Source: Microcaldota archaeon
GTDB taxonomy: Archaea; Micrarchaeota; Micrarchaeia; Anstonellales; Bilamarchaeaceae
Direction: 5' to 3'
DNA length: 11,411 nucleotides
Assembly: GCA_026992595.1 (NCBI GenBank)
Contig: JALWZW010000070.1
Coordinates: 1 to 11,411 of the forward strand
Every line of letters starts with the position of its first letter. The stretch's first letter is position 1. The translations under genes were made by a program, and so were the position numbers. Below, in pieces: positions 5,845 through 11,411 of the stretch. The notes under the pieces were generated by a model, which was not told the DNA's origin, searched no databases, and saw nothing but the letters and a program-made list of their open reading frames with translations.

Positions 5845-7705
5845 GATTATTGGTATAGATTTGGGGACTTCCAACTCTGCGGCTGCATATTTGGAAGCAG
5901 GTAGGCCTAAAATGATCCCTAGTAAAGAGGGTGTGACGCAGTACGGCAAATCCTTCCCTAGCGTTGTTGCTTTTACTAAAGACGGCAAATTACTTGTAGG
6001 AGAGCCGGCGAGAAGGCAGATGATTACAAACCCTGAAGGAACGGTTACAGGATTTAAGCGCAAAATGGGGACTAACTATAAATACAAGATACACGGCAAA
6101 GAGTACACTCCCCAAGAGTTGTCTGCCTTTGTTCTTCAAAAGATTAAGCGGGATGCTGAAGAATATATTGGGGAAAAAGTAGATAAGGCAGTAATCACCG
6201 TTCCCGCCTATTTCAATGATAATCAGCGCCAAGCAACTAAGGATGCTGGAAGGATTGCAGGGCTGGAAGTGGTGCGATTGGTGAATGAGCCAACCGCGGC
6301 AAGTTTGGCTTACGGATTAGATAAATCAGACAAGGAGTTAAAGATTTTGGTGTTTGATTTTGGGGGCGGAACTTTAGATGTTACGGTGATGGAGTTTGGC
6401 GGTGGTGTTTTTGAGGTAAAGGCAACAAGCGGTGATACGCAGTTAGGCGGAAGGGATATGGACCAGATCATCGCAGAATTTCTCAGCGATCAGTTTAGGA
6501 AGGAAAGCGGGGTGGATATAAGGAAAGACCAACAGGCATGGTCCCGCATGCTTGAGGCGGCAGAAAAGGCAAAAATTGAACTTTCCACCGTTTATGAAAC
6601 CACTGTTAACCTTCCTTTCCTCGCTTCTGTCAATAACGAACCTAAGCATTTCCAATACACCCTTACCCGCGCTAAGATGGAGGATCTGGTAAGGCCTGTA
6701 ATAGAAAGGTGCAGAGGGCCTATTGAAAGCGCGCTTAAGGATGCTAAGATGAGGCCTACAGATATTGATAAGATTATTTTGGTGGGTGGCCCCACCCGCA
6801 TGCCTATTGTGCAAAAGTTTGTAGAAGATACTATAGGCAAACCTGTTGAACGCGGGATAGACCCGATGGAATGTGTGGCAATGGGCGCTGCCATTCAGGG
6901 AGGTGTTATTTCAGGCGAAATTAAGGATATTTTGCTTTTAGATGTTACGCCGCTCTCTTTAGGCATTGAAACTTTAGGGGGCGTATTTACCAAACTTATA
7001 GAGCGAAACACCACCATTCCAACACGCAAAAGCCAAATATTCACTACAGCGGCCGACAACCAAACCAGTGTTGAAATTCATGTTTTACAGGGGGAAAGGC
7101 CTATGGCAAAGGACAATGTCTCTTTGGGTAAATTCCTGCTAACAGGCATTCCCCCTGCACCTCGTGGAGTTCCTCAAATAGAGGTGGTGTTTGATATTGA
7201 TGAAAATGGTATTCTCCATGTAAGCGCAAAGGATAAGGCAACGGGGAAAGAGCAGAAGATGGAGATAACCGCGCCTCTTAAAATGAGCGAAGAGGAGATA
7301 AAGAAGAAAATAGAGGAGGCGGAGAGATTTGCAGAGCAGGACCGCGCTGCGTTAGAGTTGGCGCAGGCAAAAAATGAAGGGGAAAGCGCCATTTATGTGG
7401 CAGAGAAAACCCTCAATGAGCTTAAGGACAAAGTGCCTCAGGAGAAGAGAGAGCGCATCGAGGCGCTTGTTGGCAAGTTAAAGGAGGCGCTTAAAGGGGA
7501 GAATAAGGCAGAGATAGTGCAACTTACAGAAGAGTTGAAAAAGGCGTTGCAAGATTTGGGCGCTTCCCTTTACCAGCAGGCAGGCGGCGGGGTTCCTCCT
7601 GGCGGTGGAGCGAGCGGAGGCAGCGAAGAGAAAGGGTATGAGCAGATAAAAAAGGTTCCTAAAGATGATGTTATTGAAGGTGATTATGAAAAGGTAGATA
7701 AGTGA
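5837..7705 (+). CDS. dnaK: DnaK, Hsp70 chaperone
   Basis: Hsp70 binds exposed hydrophobic peptides in an ATP-controlled cycle with DnaJ and GrpE. From ATG 5837 it has 622 residues. The ATPase domain shows GIDLGTSNSAAA (phosphate 1), ITVPAYFNDNQRQATKDAG, NEPTAASLAYG, FDFGGGTLDVTV (phosphate 2) and ILVGGPTRMPIVQK (adenosine site). The linker and peptide-binding domain show LLLDVTPLSLGIETLGG, HVLQGERPMAKDN and IDENGILHVSAKDKATGKEQ, followed by a helical lid, a Gly-rich tail and a DDVIEGDYEKVDK end. It lacks the roughly 25-residue insertion of Gram-negative DnaK after the KRKMGTNYK region, as archaeal and Gram-positive forms do. Archaeal DnaK is generally thought to come from bacteria; its origin here needs a tree. 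The stop overlaps the dnaJ start (TGATG). Confidence 0.98.
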   Translation: MGKIIGIDLGTSNSAAAYLEAGRPKMIPSKEGVTQYGKSFPSVVAFTKDGKLLVGEPARRQMITNPEGTVTGFKRKMGTNYKYKIHGKEYTPQELSAFVLQKIKRDAEEYIGEKVDKAVITVPAYFNDNQRQATKDAGRIAGLEVVRLVNEPTAASLAYGLDKSDKELKILVFDFGGGTLDVTVMEFGGGVFEVKATSGDTQLGGRDMDQIIAEFLSDQFRKESGVDIRKDQQAWSRMLEAAEKAKIELSTVYETTVNLPFLASVNNEPKHFQYTLTRAKMEDLVRPVIERCRGPIESALKDAKMRPTDIDKIILVGGPTRMPIVQKFVEDTIGKPVERGIDPMECVAMGAAIQGGVISGEIKDILLLDVTPLSLGIETLGGVFTKLIERNTTIPTRKSQIFTTAADNQTSVEIHVLQGERPMAKDNVSLGKFLLTGIPPAPRGVPQIEVVFDIDENGILHVSAKDKATGKEQKMEITAPLKMSEEEIKKKIEEAERFAEQDRAALELAQAKNEGESAIYVAEKTLNELKDKVPQEKRERIEALVGKLKEALKGENKAEIVQLTEELKKALQDLGASLYQQAGGGVPPGGGASGGSEEKGYEQIKKVPKDDVIEGDYEKVDK

Positions 7706-8769
7706 TGAAAAAGGATTATTATGAGATTTTAGGGGTGCCTAGAAACGCGAGCAAGGAAGAGATAAAGCGCGCTTACAGGCGCTTGGCTATGAAATACCAT
7801 CCAGACAGGAATAAAGAGCCAGGCGCGGCAGAGAAGTTCAAAGAGATTAGTGAGGCATACGCGGTGCTGAGCGATGATGAAAAGCGAAGGCAGTATGACC
7901 TCTATGGACATGGCGCTTTTGAGCAGATGTACAGCGCAGAGGATATTTTTAGGGGCGCTGATTTCAGCGGTTTTGAGGAATTGTTTAATTTTGACCCTTT
8001 TGATTTTTTTGGCCTTTTTGGAAGGAAGCGGAGAGGGAGGAGGCGGGGCGCTGATGTAGAGACCGAGGTGGTTGTGGACCTTAAAGAGGTGCTGAAAGGC
8101 GCGGAAAAAGAAGTTATCTATTATAGGACGCAATCTTGCAATGGTTGTGGTGGGAGAGGGGGGAAGGGGGAGCAGGTTTGCTCGCTCTGCCATGGAAGGG
8201 GAGAGGTGCGCAAAAGAAGAAGCGCAGGCCTTCTTTCCTTATTTACTGTCTCAACCTGCGAGCAGTGCAGAGGTAGCGGGGTGTCTTTCCGGGAGCGATG
8301 CAGGGAATGTGGCGGCACTGGGCGTGTTAGCACAAAGGAGCACATCAAGGTAAAGGTGCCCCCTGGTGTATATGATGGAATGCGGCTTCGCCTTAGCGGC
8401 TTAGGAGAGTATGGGGCTAGCGGTTATGGAGATCTCTATGTGCGCATAAAGGTGAAAAAACACCCCCATCTTAAAAGAGAGGGCGCAGACCTCTTATATG
8501 AAAAGAAAATAGATTTTATAACTGCTATTTTAGGCGGTGAGGTTGAGGTTGAAGGGGTAGAGGGAAAAATTAAATTAAAAATTCCTCCCGGCACCCAACC
8601 TAACGCTTTAATTAGGTTAAGAGGGGAAGGTTTGCCTAAGTTGGAAGGGGGGAGAGGGGACCTGTTGGTGAGGGTGGTTGTGGAACTGCCCAAGAAAGTG
8701 AATAAAAGGCAGAGAGAACTTTTAAAGGAGTTTGAGAAAGAGGGGAAGAAATGGTTTGGCTTATTTTAG
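7705..8769 (+). CDS. dnaJ: DnaJ, Hsp40 co-chaperone with zinc domain
   Basis: DnaJ brings substrates to DnaK and stimulates its ATPase. From ATG 7705 the protein has 354 residues; a GTG at 7702 would add one. The J domain spans about 1-68, with the essential HPD at 32-34. A linker rich in Phe, Asp and Gly (about 80-107, FNFDPFDFFGLFG) is followed by a strongly basic patch RKRRGRRRG. The zinc domain has all four CxxCxGxG motifs (Cys 145/148, 159/162, 185/188, 199/202), so this is a type I DnaJ. The C-terminal peptide-binding domains are complete and end in KKWFGLF. ATG 7705 overlaps the dnaK stop as TGATG. The gene ends against ksgA, with both stop codons overlapping. Confidence 0.97.
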   Translation: MKKDYYEILGVPRNASKEEIKRAYRRLAMKYHPDRNKEPGAAEKFKEISEAYAVLSDDEKRRQYDLYGHGAFEQMYSAEDIFRGADFSGFEELFNFDPFDFFGLFGRKRRGRRRGADVETEVVVDLKEVLKGAEKEVIYYRTQSCNGCGGRGGKGEQVCSLCHGRGEVRKRRSAGLLSLFTVSTCEQCRGSGVSFRERCRECGGTGRVSTKEHIKVKVPPGVYDGMRLRLSGLGEYGASGYGDLYVRIKVKKHPHLKREGADLLYEKKIDFITAILGGEVEVEGVEGKIKLKIPPGTQPNALIRLRGEGLPKLEGGRGDLLVRVVVELPKKVNKRQRELLKEFEKEGKKWFGLF

Positions 8770-9488
8770 GTTTTTCTTTGCTTGTGGATGAGGCGGAATA
8801 GCTTTTCCACCTCTGGGGGAGAAAGCTCTCGCGCCCTCTTTTTTCTATACTCTGGAGGGCAATCATACCCCGCCCTTTTTAGCACCTTTTGTAATAGTTG
8901 ATTCTTATGCTGAAATATTTTTCTTATAAATTCTTCCATTGCGCTGTCCATCGCTCTTTTAGGCGTTAATTTCACAAGCGCTGATTCCACTTTTGGCGGA
9001 GGGGAAAAGAGGCGCGGCGCTATCCTTCTTATTATCTCAATCTCAAAACACAACTGCGCAGATACAGAGAGCCTTCCATAGTTTCTTTCCCCTGCCTTTG
9101 CTACCAACCGTTGCGCAAATTCTAATTGAAACATAAGGAGCGCTTTTTCCACCTTTTTCCTGCACAGTTTAAAGAGCAGTTTGGAGGAGATGTTATAGGG
9201 TATGTTGCCCACCACAACATCTACTTCCGGCCATTCCTCTTTCAACACATCCCCTTCTATAATGAGCAATTGGGGGTATTTTTCTGCCAACTGCTTCACA
9301 AAGCGCGCATCTTTCTCAATTGCATAAAGCGCTTTTGGCTTATATCTCATCAACCTTTTTGTGAGCCGCCCATCTCCTGCCCCTATCTCCAGCACCCTTT
9401 TGCCTGTCACTCCTGCCAAGCGGGCTATTAGGTTGAGAAGGTGGGAGGATTTTAGAAAATGTTGCCCCAACCGCTTATTCCTTTCCAT
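8766..9488 (-). CDS. ksgA: rRNA adenine dimethyltransferase KsgA/Dim1
   Basis: This enzyme uses S-adenosylmethionine to dimethylate two adjacent adenines near the 3' end of 16S rRNA, a late step in small-subunit assembly. In its 240 residues, GQHFL (8-12), the SAM-binding EIGAGDG (34-40), the acidic EKD after strand 2, the catalytic NIPYNISS (95-102), QLEFAQRL (121-128) and FSPPPKVES (161-169) are all present. The C-terminal domain is shorter than in bacterial KsgA (about 270 residues), as in other small archaeal Dim1 forms. The NIPY variant of the usual NLPY motif is conservative. The start lies 14 bases inside the end of the DUF357 gene, so the two are probably translated together. Confidence 0.95.
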   Translation of the reverse strand: MERNKRLGQHFLKSSHLLNLIARLAGVTGKRVLEIGAGDGRLTKRLMRYKPKALYAIEKDARFVKQLAEKYPQLLIIEGDVLKEEWPEVDVVVGNIPYNISSKLLFKLCRKKVEKALLMFQLEFAQRLVAKAGERNYGRLSVSAQLCFEIEIIRRIAPRLFSPPPKVESALVKLTPKRAMDSAMEEFIRKIFQHKNQLLQKVLKRAGYDCPPEYRKKRARELSPPEVEKLFRLIHKQRKT

Positions 9489-9717
9489 ACCTATCCTCTA
9501 AGATAAGCAATGCGTCTAAGCAGCCATAAGCATAGTTTGCTGCCCCAAAGGCGCTGAAGTAATCTTTTTGCGCATAGAAGAATTTGGCATCTTCTAAATA
9601 GTTCTTCGCATGGCCTATCACTTTGCTATATCTCTCTTCCAATCCCTCTTTCCCTATTTTCTCTATTAATTTCTCCAATTTCAGAATATCTTTTTTTGCC
9701 CTTTCTGAAAATTCCAT
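9475..9717 (-). CDS. DUF357 family small helical protein
   Basis: An 80-residue, wholly helical and highly charged protein that matches the archaeal DUF357 family. The second half, KNYLEDAKFFYAQKDYFSAFGAANYAYGCLDALLIL, is the family's typical helical hairpin. The function is unknown. It overlaps the start of ksgA by 14 bases, and a place beside rRNA-processing genes is familiar in archaea, so a link to ribosome assembly or RNA is plausible but inferred. No Shine-Dalgarno sequence precedes ATG 9717. A TATA-like TTTATAAA centred about 24 bases upstream suggests a leaderless transcript and overlaps the presumed 5S rRNA terminator. Confidence 0.85.
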   Translation of the reverse strand: MEFSERAKKDILKLEKLIEKIGKEGLEERYSKVIGHAKNYLEDAKFFYAQKDYFSAFGAANYAYGCLDALLILEDRYGKE

Positions 9718-9734
9718 ATTTATTTTTCTGCAGG

Positions 9735-9746
9735 TTTTTATAAAAA
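9735..9746 (-). promoter_or_regulatory. Shared element: 5S rRNA T-run terminator and TATA box of the DUF357-ksgA unit
   Basis: On the minus strand TTTTTATAAAAA begins five bases after the 3' end of the 5S rRNA. Its T5 tract fits archaeal termination, while the palindromic TTTATAAA is centred about 24 bases before the DUF357 start codon. Both uses seem to share the same bases. Confidence 0.5.
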
Positions 9747-9751
9747 GGGAA

Positions 9752-9868
9752 TGTCAGCAGCAGCGCGCTTTCCCGCTCAATAGAGCAGTACTTGCAACGC
9801 CGTGAAGGGGCTTAACTTCTGGGTTCGGGATGGGACCAGGTGTTTCCCCCTTCCTATGGCCGCTGACA
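9752..9868 (-). rRNA. rrf: 5S ribosomal RNA
   Basis: The minus strand carries a complete 5S rRNA of about 117 bases. It has the very conserved core CACCTGGTCCCATCCCGAAC, then CCAGAAGTTAAGCCCC, and ends form helix I: TGTCAGCGGC at the 5' end pairs with GCTGCTGACA at the 3' end (ten pairs, one of them G-T). No 16S or 23S rRNA is next to it in this window. A TATA box lies about 26 bases before the predicted 5' end and a T-run follows the 3' end, so it has its own transcription unit. The exact ends are uncertain by one or two bases. Confidence 0.96.
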
Positions 9869-9890
9869 ATTATATTTATTTCACAAAGGA

Positions 9891-9898
9891 AATTTAAA
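9891..9898 (-). promoter_or_regulatory. TATA box of the 5S rRNA gene
   Basis: The minus strand reads TTTAAATT, centred about 26 bases before the predicted 5S rRNA 5' end. It lies just after the stop codon of the proteasome gene, so 5S is probably transcribed independently. Confidence 0.6.
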
Positions 9899-9903
9899 CT
9901 TTA

Positions 9904-10635
9904 TTATTTGAGATACTTTGCAATCTCTTTATCGCTTAAATATACGCATTTCTTTTCCTTGGTTGTCACAAAGGAGATTTCCATGCTTTCTGGCGTTAGT
10001 TTCTCTTCATGTGTCTCTTTCAGCGCTTTTATTGCTAAAAGAATGGCTTCTTTAAGCGAGAGTTTCTCTGAGTATTTTTTCTCCAATATTTCATCTACCT
10101 CTTTTTTATGAATGCCTATAGAATCTGCCTTATAAGCAGTCATGGCACCGCTGGGCTCTGCCTCAAAAAGCTTTGGCCCTTCTTTATCCACCCCTGCAAT
10201 TAAAAGCGAAACACCGAAGGGCCTTATCCCTCCATACTGCGTATATACCTGCATTAAGTCGCATACTCCACGCGCTATTATATCTACCGAAGGCGCTTCA
10301 TTATAAGTTATCCTGTGCTTTTGCGCATCTACCCGCGCTATATCTACCAACCTTCGCGCATCCGCTATAAGGCCGCTTGCGGTTACGCATATATGCTCAT
10401 CTATCTCAAATATCTTCTTTAAAGAGTCGGTAACCACCAGCGGCGAATGTATTGATTTGAAGGCCACCAGCGTTACCCCTTCCTTTACCGCTATCCCTAT
10501 TGCAGTGGCCCCTCTTTTTACCGCTTCTTTAGCATACTCTACCTGAAATAACCTTCCGTCTGGGCTAAATACCGTTATTGCTCTATCATACGCTTGAGGA
10601 GAAACGCCGTACATAAAACCACTTCGCTTATTCAT
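9904..10635 (-). CDS. psmA: Proteasome alpha subunit
   Basis: The alpha subunit forms the outer rings and gate of the 20S proteasome, which degrades unfolded proteins passed on by an AAA unfoldase. The protein has 243 residues. The alpha-type N-terminal signature YDRAITVFSPDGRLFQVEYA lies at residues 16-35, followed by EAVKRGATAIGI, then GGIRPFGVSLLIAGVD and EPSGAMTAYKADSIG. As expected for alpha subunits there is no catalytic N-terminal threonine. The start is uncertain: the TATA-like box is only about 18 bases from ATG 10635 but about 38 from the in-frame ATG at 10614. That second start would give an N terminus (MYGVSPQAYDRA) like those of other archaeal alpha subunits. The beta subunit is not in this window. 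Confidence 0.96.
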   Translation of the reverse strand: MNKRSGFMYGVSPQAYDRAITVFSPDGRLFQVEYAKEAVKRGATAIGIAVKEGVTLVAFKSIHSPLVVTDSLKKIFEIDEHICVTASGLIADARRLVDIARVDAQKHRITYNEAPSVDIIARGVCDLMQVYTQYGGIRPFGVSLLIAGVDKEGPKLFEAEPSGAMTAYKADSIGIHKKEVDEILEKKYSEKLSLKEAILLAIKALKETHEEKLTPESMEISFVTTKEKKCVYLSDKEIAKYLK

Positions 10636-10648
10636 TAAACAATGAATA

Positions 10649-10656
10649 TATTTAAA
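10649..10656 (-). promoter_or_regulatory. TATA box of psmA
   Basis: The minus strand reads TTTAAATA inside the 55-base gap between the triple-HTH gene and psmA. Using a 26-base spacing, transcription would begin near 10626, inside the longer psmA frame and about 12 bases before ATG 10614. Confidence 0.45.
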
Positions 10657-10690
10657 ACATTAACTTGGAGAGGATTAGAAGAGGAAGCGC

Positions 10691-11395
10691 TTACCTGTTC
10701 TGAAGCTCCTTCTCTATTAATTCGTTAAGCACCTCTTCATGTATATACCTTCGCCCCCCTATTTTGACATGAGGGATTCTTCCTCTGTCCAACCTTCTTT
10801 CAAACGCGTTCCTCTTTATCCTTACCCCTCTTCTCCTCAACTCTTCAAGCGCTTCGCTTACAGAGAAGTATTTGGAAGAGATGCGCGTTAATGCTTCTAT
10901 TGCTTCTGCAGGTATGAGGCGTCTTGTCCCCCATTTCACCGAAGGAATAGAACCTTTTTCCACCCTTCCTATAAATGCTCTAAAGTTTATTTTAGGGTTG
11001 TGTTTTTTGTACTCCTCAAACGCCTCTCTTACAGTGTAAAACCTCTCGTTTGTTTCTAATAATTCATCCAGTACCCTTTTAGGAATATATCTTCGCCTAC
11101 CTATTTTAACACAGGGTATGTTTCCCCTCTCAATCCTTCCCCCAAATGCTCTAAAGGAGATGTGCATCCCCCTGCTTATCACATAGTCGTATGCCTCTTT
11201 AATGGGGAAAAGCTCTTCCCTCTCCCCCCCCATTCCTTTTTGTGATTTTTTATAAATCTCTTCTATTACCTTTGATATATTCTCTTCTTTCTTTTCCATG
11301 TTTTCCTTTACCTCTTCTAAACTTAAAGAGGAAAGACGCTCCACAACATCATCTTCAATCCTTGTTTCAATAACTGTTCTTTTCCCCCGAGGCAT
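10691..11395 (-). CDS. Protein with three tandem excisionase-like helix-turn-helix units
   Basis: From ATG 11395 the protein has 234 residues. Residues 1-57 are highly charged and mostly helical (RIEDDVVERLSSLSLEEVK, then a coiled-coil-like ENMEKKEENISKVIEEIYKK). Three copies of a 53-residue unit follow at 62-114, 119-171 and 176-228, spaced exactly 57 residues apart with four-residue linkers. Each has an EA-containing first helix, a second helix ending in R[IVL][ED][KR]G.IP, and a wing VK.G.RR.I, resembling the HTH_17 excisionase/MerR-like fold that binds DNA. I do not recognise the full architecture and assign no target. GGGGGAT four bases before ATG 11395 supports this start over a TTG at 11407. 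It lies upstream of psmA, 55 bases away. Promoter DNA lies beyond the window. Confidence 0.8.
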   Translation of the reverse strand: MPRGKRTVIETRIEDDVVERLSSLSLEEVKENMEKKEENISKVIEEIYKKSQKGMGGEREELFPIKEAYDYVISRGMHISFRAFGGRIERGNIPCVKIGRRRYIPKRVLDELLETNERFYTVREAFEEYKKHNPKINFRAFIGRVEKGSIPSVKWGTRRLIPAEAIEALTRISSKYFSVSEALEELRRRGVRIKRNAFERRLDRGRIPHVKIGGRRYIHEEVLNELIEKELQNR

Positions 11396-11411
11396 ATTAT
11401 CCCCCAAACAT

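Noticed and set aside
5837..7705. Recent transfer of dnaK from Gram-negative bacteria
   Set aside because: The characteristic N-terminal-quadrant insertion of Gram-negative DnaK is missing, and the protein resembles archaeal and Gram-positive forms.
7729..8193. Minus-strand open frame of 154 codons within dnaJ
   Set aside because: It lies entirely antisense to the clearly conserved J domain and linker; low complexity comes from the basic and glycine-rich codons on the other strand.

Overview
The window is archaeal chromosome. The signs are an archaeal-type S-adenosylmethionine synthetase, a replication factor C small subunit, a proteasome alpha subunit, an archaeal-type 5S rRNA gene, a DUF357 protein next to the KsgA/Dim1 rRNA dimethylase, and TTTAAA-type TATA boxes about 26 bases upstream of many starts. 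I cannot name the lineage. A lone 5S gene and very tight packing would suit a small-genome (DPANN-like) or other uncultivated archaeon, but that is inference.

Layout. 1-410 (+): 3' part of a CoA-binding-domain protein, cut by the window edge. 411-1694 (+): probably leaderless SAM synthetase gene, whose stop codon shares a base with tRNA-Val(CAC). 1695-1871: a gene-free stretch with repeats that could fold as an H-type pseudoknot. 1872-2375 (-): ankyrin-repeat protein. 2433-2615 (-): open frame without a start codon, probably a gene remnant. 2632-4841 (-): Yip1-like membrane protein, RfcS and a winged-helix regulator. 4842-4924: divergent promoter region. 4925-8769 (+): hsp20-grpE-dnaK-dnaJ, each gene overlapping the next. 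8766-9717 (-): ksgA and a DUF357 protein. 9752-9868 (-): 5S rRNA. 9904-10635 (-): proteasome alpha subunit. 10691-11395 (-): a protein with three excisionase-like helix-turn-helix units in exact 57-residue register.

How the genes work together. The hsp20-KJE cluster is a complete holdase/foldase unit: Hsp20 holds unfolded proteins, DnaJ delivers them to DnaK, and GrpE exchanges the DnaK nucleotide. The divergent winged-helix gene is the natural candidate regulator. The proteasome subunit adds the degradation side of protein quality control. KsgA and 5S rRNA belong to ribosome formation, and RfcS loads the replication clamp. Most of this is housekeeping. The least explained parts are the triple-HTH protein, the 1695-1871 intergenic structure and the start-less remnant.
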